Notes: generated by a model not told the origin, from the letters alone. Shown: positions 26,613 through 35,181, numbered from the stretch's first letter. The stretch: DNA of 64,000 bases from Pseudomonadota bacterium (GCA_018241505.1 JAFEDS010000016.1:682001-746000), one strand, 5' to 3'. Numbers and translations are program-made.

Positions 26613-27926
26613 ATGAGCTGTTCTACTGACACGAGGGTCGCATCGTTGCAGGGCAGGTCCGTGTTCGACTCGCGCGGGCGGCCGACCGTAGAGGTCGAAG
26701 TCATTCTGCGTTGCGGTGCAGTCGGGCGCGCGGCAGCACCTTCAGGTGCGTCGACTGGCCGCCACGAAGCCCATGAACTGCGTGATGGCGATCCTTCCGT
26801 TCACGAGGGCCGCGGAGTGCAGAAAGCCGTCGATCACGTGAACGGCGAAATTGCGCGCAACCTGATCAACAAGAACGCGCTCGACCAGTCAGCGTTGGAT
26901 ACATTTCTCCGCGATCTCGACGGAACCAAACATTTCAATCGTCTCGGAAGCAACGCCGTTCTGCCTACCTCGCTGGCAATCTGCCGCGCAGCCGCTGCCG
27001 CTCGAGCCATGCCTTTATATCGCTACGTCGCCTTGCTCGCGGGAAACGCCAGTCCTTCGCTGCCGCTGCCGATGGTCAACATTCTGAGCGGCGGAGCGCA
27101 CGCCGCCCGCAGCATGGATTTGCAGGATTTCCTCGTCATTCCCGTTGGCGCGAAAGATTTCACCCAAGCAATGCGGATGGTGCTCGGGGTCAGGCACGCA
27201 GCCGACCAGGTCATGCGCGAGCGCGGCCTGCCGACGCTTCTCGCGGACGAAGGAGGGCTCAGTCCCGGCTGTAAAAGTACCGGGAAGGCGTTGGATCTGC
27301 TGGTGGCAGCGATTCGCACCGCCGGATTCGAACCGGGACTCGAAATAGCGGTCGCGCTCGATGTGGCAGCCAGCGAGCTTTACGCTGCGGACGGATACGA
27401 ATTACGCAACGAAGGACGGCGTCTGTCGAGCGCCGAAATGATTTCCGCCGTGTTGGATTGGCGACGCCGATATCCAATCATCTCGATCGAGGATGCGCTG
27501 CACGAAGATGACTGGGACAACTGGACGAAACTGACTTCCGCCTTGCCCGCAACGCAGATCGTAGGAGACGATTTGTTCGCGACGAACGTCTCCCGCATTG
27601 CCCAGGGAGTCCGCCTGCGGGCTGCCAACGCCGTGCTGATCAAGCTCAATCAGAATGGCACTCTGTCCGGAACGCTCGAAGCAATGGCTGAAGCGCGGCG
27701 CGGGGGGTTCGCGACCGTCGTCTCGGCGCGCTCCGGTGAAACCGAAGACACGTTCATCGCCGACCTGGCGGTGGGTACGGGCGCTGGACAAATCAAGATT
27801 GGATCGGTTCGCACCTCCGAGCGCATGGCGAAATACAACCAGCTCGTCCGCATTGGCGAAGACGCGTCGCTGCCATTCGAGCTCCCGTCATGCCTGACAA
27901 CTCGCGAGCCAGCTCGAGGCCAGTGA
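26613..27926 (+). CDS. Enolase paralogue with altered active site
   Basis: A 437-residue enolase-fold protein. Retained: PSGASTGRHEAHELRD, Glu213 in ADEGGLSP, metal ligands Asp250 (ALDVAASE), Glu293 (SIEDAL) and the Asp pair at 319-320 (VGDDLF), Lys344 (LIKLNQNG) and Lys395 (GQIK). Changed: the normally invariant His of SHRSGETED is Ala372 (SARSGETED), the Glu of QEFM is Asp172 (QDFL), and NGGAHADNN is SGGAHAARS. Housekeeping enolase rarely tolerates loss of that His, so a different substrate or weaker dehydration is likely. It directly follows the APH-fold kinase. Not the housekeeping eno (no pyrG context). Confidence 0.9.
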   Translation: MSCSTDTRVASLQGRSVFDSRGRPTVEVEVILRCGAVGRAAAPSGASTGRHEAHELRDGDPSVHEGRGVQKAVDHVNGEIARNLINKNALDQSALDTFLRDLDGTKHFNRLGSNAVLPTSLAICRAAAAARAMPLYRYVALLAGNASPSLPLPMVNILSGGAHAARSMDLQDFLVIPVGAKDFTQAMRMVLGVRHAADQVMRERGLPTLLADEGGLSPGCKSTGKALDLLVAAIRTAGFEPGLEIAVALDVAASELYAADGYELRNEGRRLSSAEMISAVLDWRRRYPIISIEDALHEDDWDNWTKLTSALPATQIVGDDLFATNVSRIAQGVRLRAANAVLIKLNQNGTLSGTLEAMAEARRGGFATVVSARSGETEDTFIADLAVGTGAGQIKIGSVRTSERMAKYNQLVRIGEDASLPFELPSCLTTREPARGQ

Positions 27927-27986
27927 GCGTAAGACAGATCGACAGACACACCTCGCATGACGAACGTGCATTCTGGAGCTTTGCAG

Positions 27987-28862
27987 TCAGTGCGATGTGA
28001 GCGGTCGGGCGCTGGCTGTGGCTCCCTCGATCCGCGTGTCGCTCCCTACGGGTGCCCATTGCTCGAGATCCTGCAAAAGCTGGGTTGCGTGGTCGCGAAT
28101 CGCTTCGATGGCGTCTTCACCCAGTTGCAACCGCAATGGGGTTCGCTCCGACGCAAGGGCGCGGTCGATTGCCGCTGCTGCCTTGGTCGGATCGCCGAGC
28201 TGGGCACCATGCATGTTGCGGGCGAACTCACGGGTTCCCCCTACGGCCTGCCGGTAGACCTCCATTGCAGGCATTTCCCGGGTGCCTGAGCCCAGCAGGT
28301 TGGTGCGAAAATTACCGGGCTCGACAATCAGCACTTTCACACCGAATCCGGCCACTTCCTGGGCAAGCGCTTCCGAGAAGCCCTCCAATGCGAATTTCGA
28401 CGCGGAATACGCGCTGAAGCCGGCGAAGGACAATTGTCCGCCGAGGCTGGAAATGTTGACGATGGCGCCGCCTTGCTGCGCCCTCAGCACCGGCAGCGCT
28501 GCCTTGATGACAGCGACCGCCCCGAAGAAGTTGGTTTCCAGAAGCGCCCGCAGCTCATTCTCCGGGGTCTCCTCGGCGGCACCTACAACACCATAGCCGG
28601 CATTGTTGATGAGCACGTCTATCCGGCCGAAGCGCGCAACAGCAGCCGCAACTGCAACTGCAGCTTGCGCATCCTGCGATCGATTGACGTCGAGCTGGAG
28701 GGCGAGCACCCGGTCCGGCGCCTGCGCAATCAGGTCTTTGAGCCGTTCGGGATTACGAGCGGTGGCGACTACGTTATAGCCGCTGTGGAGGGCGTAATTG
28801 GCAAAGGCGGAACCGAAGCCGGATGACGCGCCCGTAATGAACCAGGTTTTTGGGGTGGACAT
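27987..28862 (-). CDS. SDR family oxidoreductase
   Basis: A 291-residue short-chain dehydrogenase: TGASSGFG, NNAGYG, Ser in NISSLGG, catalytic YSASK and a longer C-terminus, as in the subgroup often called oxidoreductase/short-chain dehydrogenase with NADPH preference (ARNPERL after strand 2). It is divergent from a LysR regulator 113 bp away, the usual arrangement for a regulated dehydrogenase. Convergent with the enolase paralogue, so not part of that operon. Substrate unknown. Confidence 0.9.
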   Translation of the reverse strand: MSTPKTWFITGASSGFGSAFANYALHSGYNVVATARNPERLKDLIAQAPDRVLALQLDVNRSQDAQAAVAVAAAVARFGRIDVLINNAGYGVVGAAEETPENELRALLETNFFGAVAVIKAALPVLRAQQGGAIVNISSLGGQLSFAGFSAYSASKFALEGFSEALAQEVAGFGVKVLIVEPGNFRTNLLGSGTREMPAMEVYRQAVGGTREFARNMHGAQLGDPTKAAAAIDRALASERTPLRLQLGEDAIEAIRDHATQLLQDLEQWAPVGSDTRIEGATASARPLTSH

Positions 28863-28941
28863 GACTCTTCACTCACTCGGTAACGGCGTTGCGCCGGACT
28901 GGAGAGAGCATGAGGCCTCTGGGACTAGATGATAATATAGG

Positions 28942-28959
28942 ATAATTAGAATTAGTTAT
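28942..28959. promoter_or_regulatory. Candidate LysR box between SDR and lysR-type gene
   Basis: ATAATTAGAATTAGTTAT forms an AT-rich imperfect dyad (ATAA and TTAT arms, seven of nine positions symmetrical) in the 113-bp divergent region, 17 bp ahead of the LysR start. Such T-N11-A-like dyads are typical LysR targets. Confidence 0.45.
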
Positions 28960-28975
28960 GCGATTTGGTGCATGA

Positions 28976-29890
28976 ATGTGGCGCGAGCTCCTTCCGCATC
29001 TGCCGGTATTCCTGGCCGTAGCCCGCCGCGGCGGCTTTGCAGCGGCCGCGAATGAGCTCGATATGAGTCCTTCGGCGGTGAGTCATGCGATCCGAGTGAT
29101 CGAAATGCGTTTGGGGTCTCCCTTGTTTGCCAGGACCACCCGCAGTGTTGCCATGACGGAGGCGGGTCGAAGACTCAACGATTCCATCGCGGCAGCATTT
29201 CAGGAGATTCAGGCTGCGCTCGAACAAGTACAGTCCGAGCAGGGACAAATCTCGGGCTCGTTGCGTCTAAATGTCCCAACCGTCGCGCTCCCGATGGGAC
29301 TCACGTCCGTGATTACCACGCTGTCCCGACGTCATCCGCAACTGGTGGTTGAAGTCACAACGGACGCCGCACTGACCGATATTGTGGCGGCCGGCTTTGA
29401 TGCGGGCATTCGTCTCGGGGAAATGATTGACAAGGACATGATTGCCGTCCGCCTCACGCCGCCATTCAAGGCGGTCATGGTGGCGGCGCCTGACTATCTG
29501 GCGGCCAGAGGCGAGCCGGCGCGCGTTGCCGACTTGAGTCAACACAACTGTATCGGCTATCGGCTGCTGTCATCGGGCGCTGTCTATGCGTGGGATCTGC
29601 GCGACGCGGGCCAGGAAGTGTCCGTTCGAGTGTCCGGCTCGACTTTGGTCACCGATCCTCTTTATGCCAAGGAGCTGGCATTGGCCGGGGTGGGCATTGC
29701 CTACCTGTTTGAGCCTCTGGCGCGCGGGGAGATGCGCGACGGCAAGTTGCGTTCGGTGCTGCCGGAGTCGGCCATCGATGAGCCGGGATTGTTTCTCTAT
29801 TTTCCCCGCCGGGCTGCCGACGCACCCAAGTTACGGGTTTTCATAGACGTTGCACGGGAGGTCTTGCGTACAGAGTTGATGTGCCAGTAG
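28976..29890 (+). CDS. LysR family transcriptional regulator
   Basis: A 304-residue regulator. The N-terminal helix-turn-helix reads FLAVARRGGFAAAANELDMS then PSAVSHAIRVIEMRLGSPLF, with the arm RTTRSVAMTEAG. The effector domain follows (GSLRLNVPTVALPMG...). The closest pattern is the group that controls divergent SDR genes. It overlaps the next ORF's upstream extension but not its preferred start. Confidence 0.93.
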   Translation: MWRELLPHLPVFLAVARRGGFAAAANELDMSPSAVSHAIRVIEMRLGSPLFARTTRSVAMTEAGRRLNDSIAAAFQEIQAALEQVQSEQGQISGSLRLNVPTVALPMGLTSVITTLSRRHPQLVVEVTTDAALTDIVAAGFDAGIRLGEMIDKDMIAVRLTPPFKAVMVAAPDYLAARGEPARVADLSQHNCIGYRLLSSGAVYAWDLRDAGQEVSVRVSGSTLVTDPLYAKELALAGVGIAYLFEPLARGEMRDGKLRSVLPESAIDEPGLFLYFPRRAADAPKLRVFIDVAREVLRTELMCQ

Positions 29891-29922
29891 GCTTGCGCAC
29901 TCTAGGAAGGACAACAACAACA

Positions 29923-30306
29923 ATGTCGCGGATCGTCACTGCATTGCTCGTGGTCGGTGCAATCGCTTTGGGGTTGCCACCGTTCTTTACTGATGGGGCC
30001 TGTACAGCAGAATTCGATGCGGCAAGCGCTGCCGTACAGCGCATGCGTCCTGAGATCGGGACCGTGTCTCTCGCGCGTCCGTACCTGCAATCGCACGTGA
30101 TGTCCTATCAGGTGGTCCCCCCGGAACGCTGCGAGCCCTGGGCGCGACGCGAAGAATATGCGTGCCCGGGGGGACCGGTCTTCCTGATCGCCATGCCCGT
30201 CAAAAACAAGGTCTGCCGGTACTACAGGGATGACAGCATCCGGATTCATCAAGAAAAATGGCATGTCGGTGTTTGTGAACCAGCACCGGTGAGACTAACT
30301 TCGTAG
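29923..30306 (+). CDS. Small exported Cys-rich protein of unknown function
   Basis: A 127-residue protein starting MSRIVTALLVVGAIALGLPP, a good signal peptide. The mature part has five Cys (in GACTAEF, ERCEPW, YACPGG, KVCRYY and VGVCEP) that could form disulfides. I recognise no family. AGGAAGG lies 12 nt upstream of ATG 29923. An earlier in-frame start at 29881 overlaps the LysR stop and would bury the signal peptide, so it is not used. Confidence 0.6.
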   Translation: MSRIVTALLVVGAIALGLPPFFTDGACTAEFDAASAAVQRMRPEIGTVSLARPYLQSHVMSYQVVPPERCEPWARREEYACPGGPVFLIAMPVKNKVCRYYRDDSIRIHQEKWHVGVCEPAPVRLTS

Positions 30307-30380
30307 AAGCCAACTGCTGACCAAGCGTGATTCACATCGACTGTACGTGCGAGGAGCACCCCTCGTGGGTACCACACCGC

Positions 30381-31757
30381 CTACGAGTTGGTCTCCGGGG
30401 GCGAAGGAACCAGGAAGTAGCGACGCTTTGGATCCTGCAGACTCGATCCGATTTCCTGCACCACCCCACGGCCGACAAGTGCCAGTAGTCGAGTTCTCGT
30501 AGCGCGAGGTGTCCGACCGACTTGCGCTGCGATCTCATTAGTCGATAAGCCTGTACCGGAAGAAAGAGCGGCAACAATAGCGAGATCGATGTCGTCCAAT
30601 AAAGGCCGCCGGGCTGCTGTGCCTCTACGGATGGTGACACGAAAGCGTGTACCTATCTCTTCCAGACGTGGCTCCGCAACACCTGCATCACGACAGGCAG
30701 CAATCATTTTCCTGATCCCGCTACCCCATTGCTCGACGTAGCCAAGCTCGCGGAACACTCGCCCAACTACGCGATTTCGGAGCCTCGAAACGCCGTCGTG
30801 CAGATCTTGAACCGTTAGGCCAAACGGCAACATCCCAGGATTCTCGACCTCCAAACGGTCGTCAAAAAACGCTATGCGGATTGGCGCTCCCTTCTGGGAA
30901 TAATCCGCATGGACGGCAGCGTTGACGATTGCCTCACGTACAGCGGCGGGCGGGAGAGTCCACGTGTCGGTGTTGCGTGCACCGCGGATATCAATTCCAT
31001 GCAGATCGTGCTTCTGAACGAAGCCAATTGCCTCCTCTACAGCCTCGGGTAACGAACTGTGTATGTTCAATGTATCGATCAGGCGCACCTTTTCGATTCC
31101 ATCGAAGCGACCCGCCTGGATCCAGGCATCAGGAAAACGCTGCTCGCGGTCGCGCCCAAAGAGCAGCAAGCCACCAACGGTCGGGACTTTACGCCCTTGG
31201 TGTTTTGTCATGACACGCAACGTGTCCAGGTCACCTCTTTTCAGCTTCCGCTTGGGTGCGAACAACTCTGAAGCAGCTCTGAAGTCAATTGCTTCAGAGT
31301 CGAGATCCACCAGCGGCTCTTCATCGTAACTTTCCCCAGAAGCGAAACGTCGCAGCTCCGCAATGAGCTCTTTATCCGCCTGACGATTTGACGATCCGAC
31401 GCGAACGTAGACGCCTCGCTCCGCCCCCGCACTCTTGAGGTAATGTGGACGACTGTAGCTAGGGTAAACCTGTACAGCCAATACGTTAGTTCGCCTCCAG
31501 GGCAAGACTTCGAGTTCCGGTACTAGGCGCGGCAACACGTTGTCGCTGAGAAGGTTTGCCAAACGCTCTTCGGCGCCAAGGGGATCCGCCACGCCCCGAA
31601 CGTGTCGAGTGCGGTCTTCAACGCCTACCAGCAGAGTGCCCCCAGCAGTGTTTGCGAACGCGACGATGGTTCGCAACGCGCCTTCCGGAGAGGTTAAATC
31701 ACGCTTGAATTCAAGCGTCTTCCCTTCAGGTTGCTTGAGAAGCTCATTGAGATTCAT
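30381..31757 (-). CDS. AlbA_2/HATPase transcriptional regulator-like protein
   Basis: A 458-residue protein with an N-terminal Schlafen AlbA_2 domain (GKTLEFKRDLTSPEGALRTI, FANTAGGTLLVGVED), a middle region, then an HATPase_c_4-type domain (LPPAAVREAIVNAAVHADYS, GAPIRIAFFDDRLEVENPG, WGSGIRKM), and a C-terminal winged helix (LSTNEIAAQVGRTPRATRTR). Such proteins are called ATP-binding regulators; some sit in defence islands. It stands alone near tRNA-Asp. Three copies of an 8-bp motif overlap its ribosome-binding region, and the same three-copy pattern recurs inside the gene, which suggests autoregulation. Confidence 0.88.
   Translation of the reverse strand: MNLNELLKQPEGKTLEFKRDLTSPEGALRTIVAFANTAGGTLLVGVEDRTRHVRGVADPLGAEERLANLLSDNVLPRLVPELEVLPWRRTNVLAVQVYPSYSRPHYLKSAGAERGVYVRVGSSNRQADKELIAELRRFASGESYDEEPLVDLDSEAIDFRAASELFAPKRKLKRGDLDTLRVMTKHQGRKVPTVGGLLLFGRDREQRFPDAWIQAGRFDGIEKVRLIDTLNIHSSLPEAVEEAIGFVQKHDLHGIDIRGARNTDTWTLPPAAVREAIVNAAVHADYSQKGAPIRIAFFDDRLEVENPGMLPFGLTVQDLHDGVSRLRNRVVGRVFRELGYVEQWGSGIRKMIAACRDAGVAEPRLEEIGTRFRVTIRRGTAARRPLLDDIDLAIVAALSSGTGLSTNEIAAQVGRTPRATRTRLLALVGRGVVQEIGSSLQDPKRRYFLVPSPPETNS
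31266..31299. promoter_or_regulatory. Intragenic cluster of three CTCTGAAG motifs
   Basis: CTCTGAAG occurs at 31266-31273 and 31277-31284, and inverted (CTTCAGAG) at 31292-31299. The two direct plus one inverted arrangement repeats the promoter-proximal cluster at 31760-31804, about 500 bp away. It could be an auxiliary operator for looping; this is inference from the pattern. Confidence 0.55.
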
Positions 31758-32056
31758 AGCTCTGAAGTTTACTCTGAAGTCGAATCCAGAACCATGCTTC
31801 AGAGTACATTGATCGCATCAGAACTGGGTAATGACGATCGGCGGGCACGCATCCGCAATTACTCAATGCGCTAAGTATTTTCAGTCAGTATCACGAGCAA
31901 ATGTACGAGGAGAAGATCGGTAGATGCCACGGATGAGAGTCAGGAAAGTGAACGGCCCCGGCCAGAGCCGATGGATACACGATGGATGGGATTTGCCACT
32001 AATTAGCAACCAGGAGGATGGCCGTTTACGTAAGCGACTGATTTAAAGCTAATAAC
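31758..32056. other. Intergenic gap between the AlbA_2 gene and tRNA-Asp
   Basis: Roughly 300 bp. Apart from the operator cluster at its left edge I see no gene, terminator hairpin or repeat. It is locally less GC-rich than its surroundings (for example the TTACTCAATGCGCTAAGTAT stretch), as is common beside a tRNA integration point. Confidence 0.5.
31760..31804. promoter_or_regulatory. Promoter-proximal cluster of three CTCTGAAG motifs
   Basis: CTCTGAAG lies at 31760-31767 and 31772-31779, and CTTCAGAG at 31797-31804. The first copy is 3 bp from the start codon of the AlbA_2 gene, so in the transcript it covers the ribosome-binding region. The cluster could bind the gene's own winged-helix domain. 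Confidence 0.6.
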
Positions 32057-32133
32057 TGGCGGAGCGGACGGGACTCGAACCCGCGACCCCCGGCGTGACA
32101 GGCCGGTATTCTAACCAGCTGAACTACCGCTCC
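32057..32133 (-). tRNA. tRNA-Asp (anticodon GTC)
   Basis: A 77-nt tRNA on the minus strand with encoded CCA. The 5' acceptor strand is GGAGCGG (32133-32127), D arm GTAGTTCAGCTGGTTAGAAT, anticodon loop CCTGTCACG reading GTC, T arm GGGTTCGAGTCCC, and a paired acceptor 3' strand. Length and sequence are close to E. coli tRNA-Asp. Its 3' end faces the putative 29-kb island to the left. Confidence 0.97.
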
Positions 32134-32259
32134 GGCTAGAGGGGGGCGAATCCTAGCCGATTGGCGAACGAGGCTTCAAGCTATTTCGCAGCCGGTGCCC
32201 GCCACGCACATGCCACCACACGCGCCCCTGCTCTTGCCAAGCCATTCATGAACTTAGCC

Positions 32260-32877
32260 TCAGAACAGCGTCACCAGCAGCGTGCCCGCTAGGACCAGCA
32301 TCGTGACCCCGATTATCGAATCGAGCACCTGCCACGCCCGTGCCGTGCGAAACACCGGGCGCAGTAGCCGCGCCCCGAAGCCCAAGGTGCTGAACCACGC
32401 CCCGCTGGCTGCGGCAGCGCCACCGACGAACCAGAGGCGCGCGTCGGTCGGCTGCCGGGCGCCTATCGAGCCCATAAGTAGCACGGTATCAAGGTACACG
32501 TGAGGGTTGAGGAAGGTGAACGCCGCAACCTGCGCAACTGCGTTCCGAACAGAGATGCGGCGCGCGCCGTCCGCGGCGACGTCCATCGAGCTGGCGCGGC
32601 GGCCACGCGCGAGCGCACGAGCGCCGTACCAGCCAAGGAAAAGGGTACCTGCCGCGGTCAGGAAGAACGTCAGTCGGGGTGCTTCACCGAGCACCCTGGA
32701 GACGCCGGCGACACCCGCGCTAATTAAAAGAAGGTCCGCTACCGCACAGAACGCGACGATCAGAAGCACGTGTTCGCGCCGCAGTCCCTGGCGCAGGACG
32801 AAAGCGTTTTGAGCCCCGATCGCGACAATTAACGTCGCGCAGACGGCGAATCCGGTGGTGAAGGCTGAGATTGGCAT
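32260..32877 (-). CDS. argO: LysE/ArgO family amino-acid exporter
   Basis: A 205-residue membrane protein with six hydrophobic segments, starting MPISAFTTGFAVCATLIVAI and GAQNAFVLRQGLRREHVL, the LysE/ArgO signature. It exports arginine or lysine. It is divergent from an ArgP-type LysR regulator 71 bp away, the same arrangement used for ArgO control, which supports the symbol. A second ATG at 32883 is possible. Confidence 0.9.
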   Translation of the reverse strand: MPISAFTTGFAVCATLIVAIGAQNAFVLRQGLRREHVLLIVAFCAVADLLLISAGVAGVSRVLGEAPRLTFFLTAAGTLFLGWYGARALARGRRASSMDVAADGARRISVRNAVAQVAAFTFLNPHVYLDTVLLMGSIGARQPTDARLWFVGGAAAASGAWFSTLGFGARLLRPVFRTARAWQVLDSIIGVTMLVLAGTLLVTLF

Positions 32878-32902
32878 GAACAAAGCTTGCCGCCCTGCCC
32901 AC

Positions 32903-32937
32903 CTTAAATCCAGTTAAACTTTCTGGACCTGGTTAAG
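32903..32937. promoter_or_regulatory. Candidate ArgP-binding dyad between argO and argP
   Basis: CTTAAATCCAG at 32903-32913 faces CTGGACCTGGTTAAG at 32923-32937, an interrupted dyad with CTTAA/TTAAG ends and CCAG/CTGG inner arms. It fills most of the 71-bp divergent region, where an ArgP box is expected. The exact half-sites are unproven. Confidence 0.45.
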
Positions 32938-32948
32938 GACAGCTAAAG

Positions 32949-33845
32949 ATGCTCGACTACGCTTCCATGTCAGCCGTCGCGGTTGTTGTGCGAGAAGGCA
33001 GCTTCGATCGCGCTGCGCGCGCGCTCAATGTCACTCCCTCTGCGGTATCGCAACGGGTCAAACAGTTGGAAGAGCGTGTGGGTGGCGTTCTGATTGTCCG
33101 CGGGCAGCCCTGCACTGCCACTGAGATGGGGAGGCTGATCTGCCGACATGTTGAGCAGGTTGGAATGTTGGAGCACGAGTTGCGCGGTGCCCTGCCGCGG
33201 CTGGGACCCGCCGAGGCGACGAATGAGCGAGTAACCATCCGTGTTGCGGTGAATGCCGACAGCATGGGCACCTGGTTTATTCAGGCAATGGCCAGCTTCA
33301 TGGACACGGACCGGACGTTGCTGGATGTGGCCATTGATGACCAGGAGCACACGCAGGAATGGCTGCGCACCGGTGACGTGTTGGCTGCGGTTACATCCGA
33401 TCCGCAACCGGTCCAAGGATGCGAAAGCATTCCGCTCGGAAAGTTGAAATATTGCGCCGTGGCCAGTCCCAGTTTCATAGACAAATACTTTCCCGACGGG
33501 GTGACGGCAACATCCCTGGCCGCGGCGCCGAGCCTGAGATTCGACCGCAAGGACCAACTGCAAGCGCGGTGGGTACGGAGCGTTTGCCGGCGCGACGTGG
33601 ACATTCCCTCCCACTGGATGGCCTCGACACAGGCGTTTACCGACGCAAGCGTGGCGGGAATCGCATGGGGGATGAATCCTCATGCCATGGTGGCATCGCA
33701 TCTCCGCGCCGGTACGCTCGCAGAGCTAGTGCCGGGAAAGCAACTAACAGTGCCGCTGTTCTGGCAGCATACACGCCTGCAGATGCCGATCTTGGCGCGA
33801 CTGACGAAAGCCGTGATCGCCGCTTCACGCGCGGCACTCAAGTAA
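32949..33845 (+). CDS. argP: ArgP-like LysR family regulator
   Basis: A 298-residue LysR regulator: MLDYASMSAVAVVVREGSFD then AARALNVTPSAVSQRVKQLE is a near-standard ArgP N-terminus, with RGQPCTATEMGRLICRHVEQ following. ArgP senses lysine/arginine and activates argO. The divergent argO homologue supports the call. The stop precedes the DUF763 ATG by 14 bp, but that gene is probably expressed separately. Confidence 0.92.
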   Translation: MLDYASMSAVAVVVREGSFDRAARALNVTPSAVSQRVKQLEERVGGVLIVRGQPCTATEMGRLICRHVEQVGMLEHELRGALPRLGPAEATNERVTIRVAVNADSMGTWFIQAMASFMDTDRTLLDVAIDDQEHTQEWLRTGDVLAAVTSDPQPVQGCESIPLGKLKYCAVASPSFIDKYFPDGVTATSLAAAPSLRFDRKDQLQARWVRSVCRRDVDIPSHWMASTQAFTDASVAGIAWGMNPHAMVASHLRAGTLAELVPGKQLTVPLFWQHTRLQMPILARLTKAVIAASRAALK

Positions 33846-33859
33846 CTCATACTCACACG

Positions 33860-35179
33860 ATGGGCAATCGAACCGGTAGCGCTGACCTTCCGCTCCACGG
33901 TGGATTTGTGCCGCCTTGGCTCGTCACGAGAATGGCGTCTCTTGGGCGCGTTGTCGTCGAGGCGATTGTTCACCACTACGGCCGTGACGAGTTGCTTCGC
34001 CGGCTGGCACACCCCTTTTGGTTCCAGTCGTTTGGCGCTGTAATGGGGATGGACTGGCATTCGTCGGGAATTACGACGAGCGTCATTGGCGCGCTGAAGC
34101 GTGGCCTCTCGCCTATTCAGAGCGAGCTTGGTCTGTATGTTTGCGGCGGACGTGGGAAACATTCTCGACGAACACCAGACGAGCTCATACAGGTCGGCGA
34201 ACGCACGGGGCTGGATGCGTCGCCGCTCGTGCGGGTCAGCCGTCTCGTAGCGAAGGTTGACAGTGCGGCAGTTCAGGACGGGTTTGACCTGTACCTGCAT
34301 TCTTTCATCGTTACTGATGATGCGAAATGGTGCGTTGTACAGCAAGGCATGAGCGACGCCCGTGGCGAGGCTCGGCGGTATCACTGGCTGTCGGAGGACC
34401 TGCAGAGCTTTCTGGACTCTCCGCACACCGCGATTGAAGGAAAAAACAAGGGTGTTATCGTCAACCTGGCGGACGCGAGGGCCGCGCGCAATCGAGCCGC
34501 CGGCCTGGAGTTGCTCGATCACGGACCGGACCTGACGATTTCTGTTCTAAAGCGGCTGCGAGATAGCACTAACATCACCACGGGCCGCCACCCAAGCATA
34601 AACAGGCGCGCGCTCGGGCAAACCAGTACGGCCCTAAGTCTCTTTCCAGAACTGGAGCTGGAGCCCGCGCCACCGCCACCAGCAAAAGATACGCCTCCGT
34701 TACCCCACCTCCACATGCCAGCGCATCACGACGTCCGAGCATCAGATGTCGTCCTGCGACGTTTGCACGGGGTCCTCGCGGCAGCGGCCGACCGTGGGCC
34801 GAAAGACTTCACCGATCTACTGCTCTCGCCCGGCGTCGGCGCACGCACAGTGGCATCATTAGCCCTCGTCGCAGAAGTTGTTCACGGAACGCCATCGCGA
34901 TTCTCGGATCCAGCGCGCTTTTCTATGGCGCATGGAGGAAAGGACGGCCACCCGTTCCCCGTACCACTGCGGGTCTACGACGAAACCATCCGCGTGCTGA
35001 GAAGCGCAGTAGATCGCGCGAAGCTGGGAAATGCCGACAGGCTCCACGCAATTCAACGTCTCGACCGCGAATCGCGCACGCTCGAGAAGGCAGCATCCGG
35101 CCCCGCTTTTGATGAGTACGTGCGAAGCGAACGCGCGAAGTCGCCCGACTATGATGGCCGAACGGTGTCGCCAGCCTGA
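33860..35179 (+). CDS. DUF763 family protein
   Basis: A 439-residue protein beginning GNRTGSADLPLHGGFVPPWL and HPFWFQSFGAVMGMDWHSSG, the DUF763 signature found in archaea and bacteria. The function is unknown; a nucleic-acid role has been guessed because of a helix-hairpin-helix-like stretch (LLLSPGVGARTVASLALVA). A Pro-rich linker (about residues 270-285) separates two parts. The ATG at 33860 is preferred; the longer frame back to 33419 overlaps argP in another frame and lacks family similarity. Confidence 0.87.
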   Translation: MGNRTGSADLPLHGGFVPPWLVTRMASLGRVVVEAIVHHYGRDELLRRLAHPFWFQSFGAVMGMDWHSSGITTSVIGALKRGLSPIQSELGLYVCGGRGKHSRRTPDELIQVGERTGLDASPLVRVSRLVAKVDSAAVQDGFDLYLHSFIVTDDAKWCVVQQGMSDARGEARRYHWLSEDLQSFLDSPHTAIEGKNKGVIVNLADARAARNRAAGLELLDHGPDLTISVLKRLRDSTNITTGRHPSINRRALGQTSTALSLFPELELEPAPPPPAKDTPPLPHLHMPAHHDVRASDVVLRRLHGVLAAAADRGPKDFTDLLLSPGVGARTVASLALVAEVVHGTPSRFSDPARFSMAHGGKDGHPFPVPLRVYDETIRVLRSAVDRAKLGNADRLHAIQRLDRESRTLEKAASGPAFDEYVRSERAKSPDYDGRTVSPA

Positions 35180-35181
35180 CT

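Noticed and set aside
26613-27926. Gene as the housekeeping enolase
   Set aside because: Two normally invariant active-site residues are changed and the context is catabolic.
33419-33859. 5' extension of the DUF763 frame
   Set aside because: Overlaps argP in another frame; family similarity begins at 33860.
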